Under the pieces are notes generated by a model. The model saw only the letters and a list, made by a program, of their open reading frames with translations. It searched no databases and was not told the origin of the DNA. A stretch of 64,000 nt of DNA from Bacillus sp. F19. GTDB lineage: Bacteria > Bacillota > Bacilli > Bacillales > Bacillaceae. Both the position numbers and the translations under genes were made by a program. Shown piece after piece: positions 37,461 through 45,972 of this stretch; the stretch's first letter is position 1; every line of letters begins with the position of its first letter. Where the stretch lies: contig CP085711.1 of assembly GCA_023823795.1 (NCBI GenBank), forward strand, positions 248,001 through 312,000, in the 5' to 3' direction.

Positions 37461-37907
37461 TAAGGTAAATCAGTGACGAGGCTTTCTTATTTTTAGGAGT
37501 TTGCTATTTGTGCTTCACAATAGAGCGTTTAGTTACAATAAAGTTGTTAATTGTTCTTTTAGACTAATTAGGAAGCGTTAATGGCGTTTTGATAGAATAT
37601 GAGCTTTCAGTCTGATAACAGTCTTTAAATGGTACCGTCATTTGTGGTCATAGTTAATAAAATCATTCATGTGTGATCCCCATACATGGATTAAAAGAGG
37701 GTTAAAGAGTTTGGTTAACTTATCTCAACCATGCCCCCTCAGGAAATGGGCTTCTAAATGTCTAATAACGACAGATGGAGGCCCTTTTGTTTTTTAATTT
37801 TACCTACTTTTCTTGAACATTATGCAGTTTAATAGCCCTGGAAAAACAAAAATATTTAGAAAAGGATTGTAAGATATAAAAAAGTGTTGTTCTAACAATG
37901 CATAAAA
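37461..37907. other. Intergenic interval with one terminator-like hairpin
   Basis: No gene supported. At 37748-37796 GGGCTTC/GGAGGCCC plus an inner ATGTCT/ACAGAT pairing forms a two-part hairpin followed by TTTTGTTTTTT. It could end a small unrecognised RNA or the stress-gene transcript. Confidence 0.45.
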
Positions 37908-37951
37908 TGAAAACCTGGTGAAAGGTTACTACTACCTTCCGCCAGGTTTTT
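37908..37951 (-). terminator. Terminator of the bacteriocin operon
   Basis: On the minus strand AAAACCTGG and CCAGGTTTT pair around an inner GGAAGGTAG/TTACCTTTC structure, 11 nt after the small membrane gene. Confidence 0.75.
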
Positions 37952-37961
37952 GGTTATAGAT

Positions 37962-38096
37962 TTAGTTCTTAAAAAATTCAATAACAGGATCTAATAGACC
38001 TGTAAACTTCAGAGCAAGGAAAATTACACAAAAAATTGTAAAACCTACACTTAATTTCTGAAGAATTGTTTTTTGTTTTTGATCTGCGTTTGCCAT
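37962..38096 (-). CDS. 44-residue membrane protein, candidate bacteriocin immunity protein
   Basis: ATG 38096 is preceded by AAGGAG inside the end of the permease gene, so the two genes overlap by 46 nt in different frames. The product starts MANADQKQKTILQKLSV, has one membrane helix (GFTIFCVIFLALKFTGLL) and a short tail (DPVIEFFKN). Such small single-helix proteins at the end of leaderless or circular bacteriocin operons usually confer self-immunity. The role is inferred from position and size. Confidence 0.65.
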   Translation of the reverse strand: MANADQKQKTILQKLSVGFTIFCVIFLALKFTGLLDPVIEFFKN

Positions 38097-39649
38097 AATC
38101 TATTCTCCTTAAGATCAAGATTTGTTTTGGTACTTTTATAAAACATTCCAATTACAATAGCTATGATTGAAATTAGAATGGTATTTGCTTGAAATGATAA
38201 TGTGCTATTCTCTAGGATTCGTCTTAAATACTCATGTATTACGCTAAAAAAGACGAGGAGTGGAATATTCCATACAAATATATAATATATAAGAGGTTTA
38301 ACTATTTCCCCATTATACCTGTAACCTCTTGAATCTTTGTTGCTCCTTTTTATTACCCGTGATAATATCACTTTGGATGAAATATAGGTTAGAATAAGTA
38401 ATTGACAAATACCATAGATAATTACTTCAACTCTTACAGACTCTAGGATACATATAGTTAGTATATAAGAGCCTGCTACTAAAAATGACAAAATGTGTAA
38501 CAAGGTACTTCTTAGTTTAAATAACTCTTCGATGTCGAAAGGAGTAGAAAACAAAAGATTTTGGTGTTCTATATCATCTGATAAAAGGATATGTAAGGTG
38601 ACAGTTGTAATAACAAGAGCAAAGACATTAATTAAAATAGTTAAGGATATGCCTGAGGAGGCAAATTGATTCCTAAATTCAATTACACTTGTAAACAGGA
38701 TAGGTGAAACATATACTGAGAATAATTTTGGTGATCTTATTAAATATAATAAGTCTTTTCTCACGAAATAGTTTTTTATGTACTTGTGTAAAATTGATGA
38801 AATTTTAATAGAGTAAAATGACTTCTCTAAATCTCTTAAGGAAACAGTTAATAATCCTCTTTTGTAACAAAAGTTGGTGATCCAGTAGGCAATGGGTATA
38901 AGACATAAAGTGTTTATCGTAATGAATACTGTAAATAACCCAGCATCTATAAGATTGAAATGGTTATCTAAAAGGTATTTTGGATACTGGAACAAAAGAT
39001 ACAGCACGCTTTCAGAAATATCATTCTGAATTAACAAAAAAGATTTATAATCGTGAAAATAGACAATAATGGTTATAACCCCTACAGAGGCAAAAGTCAT
39101 AATGGAGTAAGCAACGGTTTTTAACCCTTTTCCTTTTGAAATGATATAGGCAAAAGCGAATAGAATATGTGAAACTGCGCTAAAAAAAATGGAACTAGCT
39201 ACGATTTGCGGAATTGTAATTAAAACGATTTCTAAACTCACGTTGCCTGCAAAATAATTTGCTAAAGTGAAGGGAAATAAAAAAATTGTATGGAAAAAGA
39301 CTACTTCTAATGAAACGATAAAAAACCTTGATAAAATAACTTGAGAGTTTTTAATTGGGGCAATAAGTAAGATTTCACGCTCAGGGGAGAGGAAATACTC
39401 CTTATAGTATTTTTTAGTAGAGGCTGATATTGAAATTAAACAAAGAAAAGCAAAAAGTCCAAGAATATATTTATTCATGTTTTCTTGAATGTTTTGAGAT
39501 AGTGAGTTAACAATTAAATATAAAATTGTTGTTAAAGCCACATACAAAATTAAAGCCCCTAGCCACTCGGCGAGTACTTCTTTTCCAGACCCTTTAGGTT
39601 TAAGTCGTGTGATTTTATACTTAAAAGATAGGTACTTGATGAAGTTCAT
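38051..39649 (-). CDS. ABC exporter permease of the bacteriocin operon
   Basis: A 532-residue polytopic protein with roughly twelve hydrophobic segments, an ABC-2-like large permease. It lies 6 nt after the ATPase gene stop and overlaps the 44-residue gene. No peptidase C39 domain is present, in line with export or efflux of a peptide that lacks a double-glycine leader. It would form the membrane channel used for secretion or self-protection. Confidence 0.8.
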   Translation of the reverse strand: MNFIKYLSFKYKITRLKPKGSGKEVLAEWLGALILYVALTTILYLIVNSLSQNIQENMNKYILGLFAFLCLISISASTKKYYKEYFLSPEREILLIAPIKNSQVILSRFFIVSLEVVFFHTIFLFPFTLANYFAGNVSLEIVLITIPQIVASSIFFSAVSHILFAFAYIISKGKGLKTVAYSIMTFASVGVITIIVYFHDYKSFLLIQNDISESVLYLLFQYPKYLLDNHFNLIDAGLFTVFITINTLCLIPIAYWITNFCYKRGLLTVSLRDLEKSFYSIKISSILHKYIKNYFVRKDLLYLIRSPKLFSVYVSPILFTSVIEFRNQFASSGISLTILINVFALVITTVTLHILLSDDIEHQNLLFSTPFDIEELFKLRSTLLHILSFLVAGSYILTICILESVRVEVIIYGICQLLILTYISSKVILSRVIKRSNKDSRGYRYNGEIVKPLIYYIFVWNIPLLVFFSVIHEYLRRILENSTLSFQANTILISIIAIVIGMFYKSTKTNLDLKENRLWQTQIKNKKQFFRN

Positions 39650-39655
39650 TTTAGA

Positions 39656-40384
39656 TCATTCCCGTCCTTCTACAACAGATAATAAGTAATCTTCTACACT
39701 GGTCAATGTTCCTCGAATCTGACTTACAGATATGTTTTTCTTTAAGATCACTCCATTGTTTATAATAGTAACTGTATCCGCAATTTCTTCAATTATATCT
39801 AATGAATGGGAGGACAAAAATACAGTTCCTCCATTTTGGGTATACTCTTTTAACAATGATTTAAACTGTCTAATGCTCAATGGATCTAAACCAAGGGTAG
39901 GTTCATCATAAACTAAAAGAGCAGGGTCGTGAATAATTGATGAAATGATGGAAATTTTTTGTTTGTTCCCTCTAGATAGGTTCTTAATTAGTGTATTTCT
40001 ATATTTCTCTACTTCAAAGTGCTTTAAGTATTTCTCGATTTTTTTTTCAATTTCTTGAACATTAGTCAGCCCATATAAATAGGCTATAAAATTCAGGTGT
40101 TCCAATACTGATAGTTTTTCAAAAACGGCAGGATAATCTGGGCAATAACCGATGTATTTTTTATGAGTAGGAGTTTGATAGTTGATTTTTTCATTTTGGA
40201 AATGAATTTCACCATCATCAGGCGTTAAAATACCCATGATAATTTTAATAGTGGTGGACTTACCAGCTCCATTTTTACCTAAATAACCGCATATTGTCCC
40301 AGTTTTTATGGAAAGAAAGTCAATAGATAAAGCACATTCCCCATCATAATTTTTCTTAATACCTTCCATACTTAAAATATCCAA
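39656..40384 (-). CDS. ABC exporter ATPase of the bacteriocin operon
   Basis: 242 residues: Walker A GKNGAGKST, signature LSRGNKQKISI (SRG in place of SGG), Walker B LLVYDEPTLGLDP and switch His in SSHSLD. This is the EcsA/BcrA-type exporter ATPase. It follows the bacteriocin gene across a hairpin at 40469-40514, which probably lowers its expression relative to the peptide. Confidence 0.88.
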   Translation of the reverse strand: MDILSMEGIKKNYDGECALSIDFLSIKTGTICGYLGKNGAGKSTTIKIIMGILTPDDGEIHFQNEKINYQTPTHKKYIGYCPDYPAVFEKLSVLEHLNFIAYLYGLTNVQEIEKKIEKYLKHFEVEKYRNTLIKNLSRGNKQKISIISSIIHDPALLVYDEPTLGLDPLSIRQFKSLLKEYTQNGGTVFLSSHSLDIIEEIADTVTIINNGVILKKNISVSQIRGTLTSVEDYLLSVVEGRE

Positions 40385-40468
40385 AGTTATAGTTCCCCTT
40401 TATATAAAACTGTTAAAAATTAGGTTTTACGAGACCATCATAGCATTGTTATTAAAATTCAACAAGGA

Positions 40469-40514
40469 AAAGATTACCAACGTAGAAATTAGGTTTTCTA
40501 AGTTGGTAATCTTT
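40469..40514 (-). terminator. Attenuator between bacteriocin and transporter genes
   Basis: AAGATTACCAAC and GTTGGTAATCTT form a perfect 12-bp stem with a 20-nt loop and a short T run on the minus strand, 24 nt after the bacteriocin stop codon. Confidence 0.75.
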
Positions 40515-40537
40515 ATCTCTTATATTATTGGGAGATA

Positions 40538-40768
40538 TTAACCAAGAATGATTCTAATAACGTCGTAGACAGTATAACCTTTCAAGAACCAGTCAACGAT
40601 CTTCCCAGGATTAGCTTTGATGTAATTAAGAATTTTAGTTGCTTGAGCATATGTTTTTCCAGCAGCAGCCGTAGCTAGATTCCATGCCCAAGTTAAGAAT
40701 GATGCAACTTTGCTCCAAGGGATTTTACTTACTAGTGCTTTTAGTGCGCTATAAATTGCTGATAACAT
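40538..40768 (-). CDS. Leaderless aureocin/lacticin-Q-like bacteriocin candidate
   Basis: ATG 40768 is 6 nt after GGAGGA; a longer frame to 40864 has no binding site. The 76-residue product is basic, rich in Ala, Lys and Trp, and has no signal peptide or double-glycine leader. Its C-terminal part (ANPGKIVDWFLKGYTVYDVI) resembles the KGKILDWLNAG and FDYIRSIWG ends of lacticin Q and BHT-B, class IIi leaderless bacteriocins. Known members are about 45-53 residues, so this one has an additional N-terminal amphipathic part (SALKALVSKIPWSKVASFL). It could alternatively be a circular bacteriocin, but no DUF95/SpoIIM-type maturation gene is seen. ABC exporter and immunity candidate follow. Confidence 0.65.
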   Translation of the reverse strand: MLSAIYSALKALVSKIPWSKVASFLTWAWNLATAAAGKTYAQATKILNYIKANPGKIVDWFLKGYTVYDVIRIILG

Positions 40769-41063
40769 TGATATTCCTCCATGGTATATATAATTTTTTT
40801 CCAAAGGCCTTTGGTTAATTTCATAATAATTCCAATAAACGTTATTTTCAATAGATTCTGACAATCATTGCGTAATTCCGAAATGTATCTTATAACTCAA
40901 TTGGTTATTTGTAGAGTTTATTTATCATTATCATCAGTTACCGTAATTCCAACCTGAATTTTGATGCTAATTTTCAACGGGTCTATTGATAAGGTTGTTT
41001 CGTGAAAATACTTTATGAGTGTCATGATGAATTTTAGGAAGACTACGCTCATAAGCACAAATA
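40769..41063 (-). promoter_or_regulatory. Promoter region of the bacteriocin gene with GGAATTA repeats
   Basis: On the minus strand GGAATTACG occurs twice (within 40942-40952 and 40872-40880) and GGAATTATT once near 40830. A -10-like TATAAG lies between them. The repeats may bind the response regulator of this island, but which one cannot be told. Confidence 0.35.
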
Positions 41064-41107
41064 AAGCCGACTTCTTTTACATTGAGCAAAGAAGTTCGGC
41101 TTTTTTG
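41064..41107. terminator. Terminator after the histidine kinase gene
   Basis: AAGCCGACTTCTTT and AAAGAAGTTCGGCTT form a strong stem with T runs on both strands, directly after the kinase stop on the minus strand. Confidence 0.85.
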
Positions 41108-41116
41108 TTTCGCCCC

Positions 41117-42829
41117 TTAAGAGTTATTAATGTGATGAAAAGTTAGCTTTACGGTAGTGCCTATATTTTTCTTACTCATGACTTCAACTTCTCCGTTATG
41201 GGCGATCACCAATTGATAGGCAATAGCCATTCCTAAGCCAGAGCCATCATCTCCTTCTTTCGTGCTCCCTCCACGATAATACCGGTTAAAGAGATTGCTT
41301 ACAGTTTCTTCATCCATACCGTTTCCGTTGTCTTCAATAAAAATAAAGGTAGATTTATCTAACTGATTGAGCTTAATATTAATGACTGTCCCAACAGGAT
41401 TGTGTTTTATCGCATTTAGCAAAAGGTTGTTAATGATTCTAGTAAACCATTTTGGATCTATCTCAAGAAAGATGGAATGAGATGTACTGTCAATAAATAT
41501 TGTATTTTCTTGTGACTTATATTGGGCTATTAACTCTTTTAAAAAAGAAACAATTTCCCTTTTCTCTTTATTTATTGGTAGAGCATGGCTTTTTAGTCTA
41601 TAAGTTAGATTAAGATCCTCAATTAATTCGCTCATATACTCTGCTTTTTCTTTAATGGTATGTCCAAAATCTCTGGTTTCATCTTGAGACCAATCATATG
41701 TATTAGATTCTAAAAGAGTTGAGTATCCATAAATAGAGCTTAAAGGAGTTTTTAAATCGTGAGAAAGTCCAGTAATCCATTCCTCTCGTGTCTTATCCGT
41801 CTTTATTTGGAATTCTTCATTTTTTCTCAAGGTTAATAAGAGTATTTCTAAAGACTTTAATACATCTTTAAAGACTACATATTTCTTATCTAGTATCCCA
41901 ATTTTATTATATAGAGGATTTTGTCCTTTCTTATTCATAGGTTCAGAAAGATTTCCTTCAGACATATTATTAATCCACCGCATCATATGCAACAAGGGCA
42001 TTCCAAATTTTTTCCCATACCAGATTGCAAGTCCAATGATCAGGATAACAAGTGATATAGAAACTAAAACAAAACTTTTTATAAACGAACGATTAATAAC
42101 TCTATCTGTAATAGAGTCTGGACTATAGTACACATTTTTAGTACCAACTAAATAAAGGAATTCTTCATTCTTATTAAGATATGTAGAAATATCGAAAGGT
42201 GAATTCCATGGTTCTTTTTCAGTTTTCAATAATTCATTAAAGGTATATTTTAATTTTTCTGGAGCTGCATAACTGTTAATGATTTCCCCTTTTTCACTAT
42301 AAACCTGCATCCATGCATTATGTTGTTTTAAATATTGTTGAGTTTTTTCATTTATATTTGGAAAGCTATCCATGGCCATTAGTTCAGTCAAAATTTGTTT
42401 ACTTTTTATTTTTTCTCCGTATAAAACAATTAATTTGGAATCTGCTTCTTTTTTGATTTCCCAATGGTATGTTTGGTAATCTTTCAAATCAATAGATAAA
42501 ATATCAGTAAAATTATAGGAGTCTGGCAGTTTTTCGGGTGTATTATATTCACCAATTACTTCTCCAGTTTCGGCAATAATCTGAAGCCATCCACCTTTTT
42601 TTGTTACAGATTCTTTAACAGCTTTATTTAGTGTAGCCTCATTTTCTTCAATGGTTATAGCGTGTTCTAAATATTCTTTAGAGACCCTCGTAAAGTCTGC
42701 TTTCATTTCTGATTGAGTAATTACAAATGATAAAGACACAAGAGCAGCAATAATAAGAGAAATAATTACAACTAGCATCAAGATAAAATGAAGCACAAAA
42801 TGAAAAGTTAGTTTTTTTCTTAAATTCAT
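41117..42829 (-). CDS. Sensor histidine kinase with duplicated extracellular module
   Basis: 570 residues: N-terminal membrane helix, extracellular region to about residue 240, second helix (SFVLVSISLVILIIGLAIWYG), HAMP-like linker, then HisKA with ITGLSHDLKTPLSSIYGY (phospho-His) and HATPase_c (NNLLLNAIKHN, DNGNGMD, GSGLGMAIA). The extracellular part contains two similar units, GGWLQIIAETGEVIGEY with TPEKLP and NAWMQVYSEKGEIINSY with APEKLK, suggesting an internal duplication of the sensor. It follows its response regulator by 2 nt. The divergent ABC pair is the likely target; the signal may be a peptide antibiotic or envelope damage. Confidence 0.9.
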   Translation of the reverse strand: MNLRKKLTFHFVLHFILMLVVIISLIIAALVSLSFVITQSEMKADFTRVSKEYLEHAITIEENEATLNKAVKESVTKKGGWLQIIAETGEVIGEYNTPEKLPDSYNFTDILSIDLKDYQTYHWEIKKEADSKLIVLYGEKIKSKQILTELMAMDSFPNINEKTQQYLKQHNAWMQVYSEKGEIINSYAAPEKLKYTFNELLKTEKEPWNSPFDISTYLNKNEEFLYLVGTKNVYYSPDSITDRVINRSFIKSFVLVSISLVILIIGLAIWYGKKFGMPLLHMMRWINNMSEGNLSEPMNKKGQNPLYNKIGILDKKYVVFKDVLKSLEILLLTLRKNEEFQIKTDKTREEWITGLSHDLKTPLSSIYGYSTLLESNTYDWSQDETRDFGHTIKEKAEYMSELIEDLNLTYRLKSHALPINKEKREIVSFLKELIAQYKSQENTIFIDSTSHSIFLEIDPKWFTRIINNLLLNAIKHNPVGTVINIKLNQLDKSTFIFIEDNGNGMDEETVSNLFNRYYRGGSTKEGDDGSGLGMAIAYQLVIAHNGEVEVMSKKNIGTTVKLTFHHINNS

Positions 42830-42831
42830 TA

Positions 42832-43536
42832 TTATGTACTCTCTTCATATACAAGTTTATAACCAAGACCTCTAACCGTTAGTAAGTAACGAGGCTTACT
42901 AGGATTTTCTTCAATCTTTTCCCGTATCTTTCTTATATGTACCGCGATAGTGTTTTCATCTGCAAAAAGATCGTCACCCCATACCTGAAAATACAATTGT
43001 TCTTTTGAGAATATTCTATTAGGATTCTTACAAAAAAAGATTAGAAGTTTATAAATTTGAGCTGAACAAGAAACGATCTTCCCTTCAACCACCAGTTCGG
43101 CAGATTTAGTAATAAGTTTAAACCGTTTAAAGTCAATTATTTCTTCTTGTTTTTCAATATTCATTGAAAGATATCGCTTTATTTGAACCTTTACTCTTGC
43201 AACAACCTCTAGAGGATTAAATGGTTTTGTAATATAGTCATCTCCACCGTGGGCAAAACCAGTTAATATATCAAGATCTGAGTTCCGAGCTGAAATGAAA
43301 AATATGGGAGCGTTTGTTATTTTCCTTATGGTAGAACAAATATCAAAGCCATACATATCGGGAAGCATAATATCTAGTATGATGAGATCATAGACATTGG
43401 ATTCAATTAACTTGATAGCTTCTCTTCCTGTTGTACAAGTTTCAATTGAAGTAAACCTTTCTTTTTGTAATACAATCCTTAGCATATTTAAGATGGAAAT
43501 TTCATCATCTACAATTAAAATTCTCCCTTTTTCCAT
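42832..43536 (-). CDS. OmpR-family response regulator
   Basis: 234 residues: receiver with acidic pair in LIVDDE, phosphoacceptor in LIILDIMLPD, and conserved Lys in TKPFNP, then a winged-helix trans_reg_C domain (SKEQLYFQVWGDD, VHIRKIREKIEE, LLTVRGLGYKL). ATG 43536 follows AAAGGAG. It forms a two-gene operon with the kinase, divergent from the ABC genes at 43637, whose shared 100-bp region is the natural binding place. Confidence 0.92.
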   Translation of the reverse strand: MEKGRILIVDDEISILNMLRIVLQKERFTSIETCTTGREAIKLIESNVYDLIILDIMLPDMYGFDICSTIRKITNAPIFFISARNSDLDILTGFAHGGDDYITKPFNPLEVVARVKVQIKRYLSMNIEKQEEIIDFKRFKLITKSAELVVEGKIVSCSAQIYKLLIFFCKNPNRIFSKEQLYFQVWGDDLFADENTIAVHIRKIREKIEENPSKPRYLLTVRGLGYKLVYEEST

Positions 43537-43636
43537 TTAAAAAAACTCCTTTTGAGTGTTTAAGGTTATATTAAGAATTTCTTTAACCCTCATTAATCTT
43601 CCATTATTATACTATGTTGGAAGGGAGAGGTGTTAA

Positions 43637-44320
43637 ATGTGGGCTATATGCTTCAATGAATTCAAAGGACATTTTAAAAGTGTAAAATCATTTATCGTCA
43701 TTGCAATAATTTTTGGAATAACCTATTTACTCGCAGATTTTATGACAAGGGCTGCTGATCAACTAGATGTGGGAATAGGCAAGGATGGATACGCCATTGG
43801 AACATTATTTGTTGTATTTGGATTAGGATTTTTATTCATTACAGGTCTTTCTCACGATTTAATTAATCGAGAAGTCAGCACTAGAACAATAAGATTTCTC
43901 GTAACCAAAACTACTCGAACAAAAATTTTATTTGGGAAATATTTAGGTGTTTGGTTATTTTGGTTTTTTTGTATATCTGCATCCTACATTTTGATCTCGT
44001 TTGTATCGAAAAATTTTTTATGGTTAGGCATCATTGACTGTATGACTTTTATCTCTGTAGCTTTAGCTTTAAATTTAATCTTTTCAATTCTCTTATCAAA
44101 ACCGCCCGTTTCCATGTTTTTTGGGATTATCTTTGCCCTGATTTTTCCTGCCATTAGCTTTTGGTCTATTTATGCAGACAGTATTTATATTAGCTGGTTT
44201 AAATTTTTCACCCCATACTATTATTCAACTTTAGGAAGCTACTTCATTTTAATAAACGTTGCTTATGCTGCTGCTCTAATGTTTATAGCGATGGAACTTT
44301 TCAAGAGGAGAGATTTATAA
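43637..44320 (+). CDS. ABC-2 type permease
   Basis: 227 residues with six membrane helices and the ABC-2 pattern (LSHDLINREVSTRTIRFLVTK), close to BcrB/NatB-like subunits. ATG 43637 follows GGGAGAGG. Its stop overlaps the ATG of the ATPase gene (TAATG), giving 1:1 coupling. It is transcribed away from the two-component system, and the four genes together resemble Bacillus antimicrobial-peptide resistance modules. Confidence 0.85.
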   Translation: MWAICFNEFKGHFKSVKSFIVIAIIFGITYLLADFMTRAADQLDVGIGKDGYAIGTLFVVFGLGFLFITGLSHDLINREVSTRTIRFLVTKTTRTKILFGKYLGVWLFWFFCISASYILISFVSKNFLWLGIIDCMTFISVALALNLIFSILLSKPPVSMFFGIIFALIFPAISFWSIYADSIYISWFKFFTPYYYSTLGSYFILINVAYAAALMFIAMELFKRRDL

Positions 44321-45243
44321 TGAATGTAATAGAGGCAACTGGTATTACAAAAAAATTCGGATCAAAAGCAGTGGTGAATAAAGTTAATTTAATTGTAAAA
44401 AAGGGTGAAATTTACGGTTTCTTGGGAAGAAATGGGGCAGGTAAATCAACTTTTATTAATATGATTACAGGGGTTACTAGACCAACTTCAGGAGAATATA
44501 AATTGCTGGGAGAATCAAGTCTTGAAAAAGTTTATAACCGTATCGGGGTTTTGCCAGACTATTCAACATTTTACGATTCTTTAACAGCTCTCGGACATCT
44601 AAAATATTTTGGGAAAATTAATGGGCAAAAGATTTCTACAGAAGAAGGAAAATCTGTTTTAGAGCGAGTAGGTCTTTTAGGTGATGCGAATAAAAAGGCA
44701 GGAAAGTTTTCATTTGGAATGAAAAAAAAGCTAGGAATAGCTCAGGCAATTGTGCATAACCCGGATTTAATCTTTTTGGATGAACCTACATCTGGAGTAG
44801 ATGCGGAATCTGGATTGAGCATACAACAATTAATACTTGACTTAAAGGAAGAGGGAAAAACAATTTTTATGACTTCCCATAATCTAAATGAAGTTGAGAA
44901 GATTTGCACCCGTATGGCCATTATGAAAGATGGAAATATCTTGAATGAGGGAACATTAGAGGAATTAAGAGCACATTACAAGTCCTCTATTCAAGTTCAA
45001 ATTAAGCATTCTAATTTCTCTAGTAAAAAGGACGACATCATTCCTCAATTTCTTGGTTCGATTGGAACTGAGATTAAAACAGAAGACAATAAAACGTCTA
45101 TGGTGATAGAATCAGAAGAGAAAATTCCGTTCATTGTAAGAGCATTTACAAATCATAAAATTGATATCTTTAGAATAATTGTTAATGAACCCTCGTTAGA
45201 AGAGATTTTTTTAAAGGGAGGGTCAGAACACCAAGTATTTTAA
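44320..45243 (+). CDS. ABC transporter ATPase (BcrA-like)
   Basis: 307 residues: Walker A GRNGAGKST, signature FSFGMKKKLGIAQ, Walker B LIFLDEPTSGVD and H-loop TSHNLNE, followed by a C-terminal extension of about 90 residues typical of BcrA/DrrA-type exporters. With the overlapping permease it would form an efflux pump for peptide antibiotics; it could protect against the products of the neighbouring clusters. Confidence 0.9.
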   Translation: MNVIEATGITKKFGSKAVVNKVNLIVKKGEIYGFLGRNGAGKSTFINMITGVTRPTSGEYKLLGESSLEKVYNRIGVLPDYSTFYDSLTALGHLKYFGKINGQKISTEEGKSVLERVGLLGDANKKAGKFSFGMKKKLGIAQAIVHNPDLIFLDEPTSGVDAESGLSIQQLILDLKEEGKTIFMTSHNLNEVEKICTRMAIMKDGNILNEGTLEELRAHYKSSIQVQIKHSNFSSKKDDIIPQFLGSIGTEIKTEDNKTSMVIESEEKIPFIVRAFTNHKIDIFRIIVNEPSLEEIFLKGGSEHQVF

Positions 45244-45315
45244 TGTTTTAAGTTCGATATTTTACTCAACGTTGAGCACCACAAAACCTCACTTGAAAAT
45301 GGGCTTTTTATTATA

Positions 45316-45462
45316 ATGATTTTATATCTTGTAAGAGAAGTTGTAATTGGATTTTTGGATAACAAATCTAAAAATTGTGAAGGCGGATCTTATCATGTAA
45401 GAGATTATCAAAGGGAAGTATTTATTGAGTTTCTTGAAAGGAATCAGAGAGAAGAGGGTTGA
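45316..45462 (+). CDS. Small hypothetical protein (48 aa)
   Basis: An ATG-initiated frame (MILYLVREVVIGFLDNKS, ending ERNQREEG) with coding-like composition but no convincing binding site. It may be a short gene or a decayed remnant between the ABC pair and the terminator. Confidence 0.3.
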   Translation: MILYLVREVVIGFLDNKSKNCEGGSYHVRDYQREVFIEFLERNQREEG

Positions 45463-45491
45463 GAGTTCTTAGACTTAAATTTTCTTCGTAT

Positions 45492-45541
45492 ACATACACA
45501 AAAAAGACGGCAGATTACTGTGCCGTCTTTTTTGTGTATGT
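45492..45541. terminator. Long palindromic bidirectional terminator
   Basis: CATACACAAAAAAGACGGCA pairs perfectly with TGCCGTCTTTTTTGTGTATG (20-bp arms, short loop). It sits between converging units: the ABC pair and the LuxR-type gene. Confidence 0.85.
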
Positions 45542-45543
45542 TA

Positions 45544-45756
45544 TTAGATTAATATTTTGTTTTTGTATGCTTTAACAATAATTCCTACTCTTGTTTGGAC
45601 ATTGAGCTTTTTTGTAATTTTGTTAATATGGTATTCTACCATTCGTTGTGAGTAATTCAGTTCCAAAGCTATTTCCTTATTTGGCATTTCACTAGCAATC
45701 ATTTGGATAATTGTACTTTCAATAGTATTTAGTAATATACCTTCTTCTACTTTCAA
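45544..45756 (-). CDS. Stand-alone LuxR/GerE-type DNA-binding protein
   Basis: 70 residues from TTG 45756, behind GGGGGG. The whole protein is one GerE-like helix-turn-helix (IIQMIASEMPNKEIALELNY, RMVEYHINKITKKLNVQTR), with no receiver or sensor domain. This compact layout is seen in GerE-like regulators. It is divergent from the agr-type operon, whose expression it may modulate. Confidence 0.75.
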   Translation of the reverse strand: MKVEEGILLNTIESTIIQMIASEMPNKEIALELNYSQRMVEYHINKITKKLNVQTRVGIIVKAYKNKILI

Positions 45757-45872
45757 ACAATATACCCCCCAATGTCTTTACTCATTAAAATTCTACCAAG
45801 AAATCTAAGTATAAATTTAACTTTGGCTTATTAGGTATATAATGGGGAAAAAGAGATGTAAAATTAACCATA

Positions 45873-45972
45873 TTTTGCACTTTTTTGTAAATATTTATAT
45901 TTTTTACAAAAATATTATAACTTTTTACAATAAATTATGGTAAATTTAATAGGGACGAAGGAGTGAGTTTTT
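45873..45972 (+). promoter_or_regulatory. LytTR-type direct repeats upstream of the agr-like operon
   Basis: TTTTTACAA occurs at 45901-45909 and 45922-45930, exactly 21 bp apart, which is two helical turns and the usual arrangement of 9-bp LytTR/AgrA half sites. The region also contains TTGCACTTTTTT-like strings at 45875 and 45973. Autoinduction by the operon's own regulator is a reasonable expectation. Confidence 0.5.

Noticed and set aside
37680..37796. Riboswitch-like structure
   Set aside because: There is a terminator-like hairpin, but no conserved aptamer core I can identify and no gene directly downstream in the right orientation.
38051..40384. Circular-bacteriocin maturation genes
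   Set aside because: No DUF95/SpoIIM-like protein is present; the genes are a plain ABC ATPase and a large permease.
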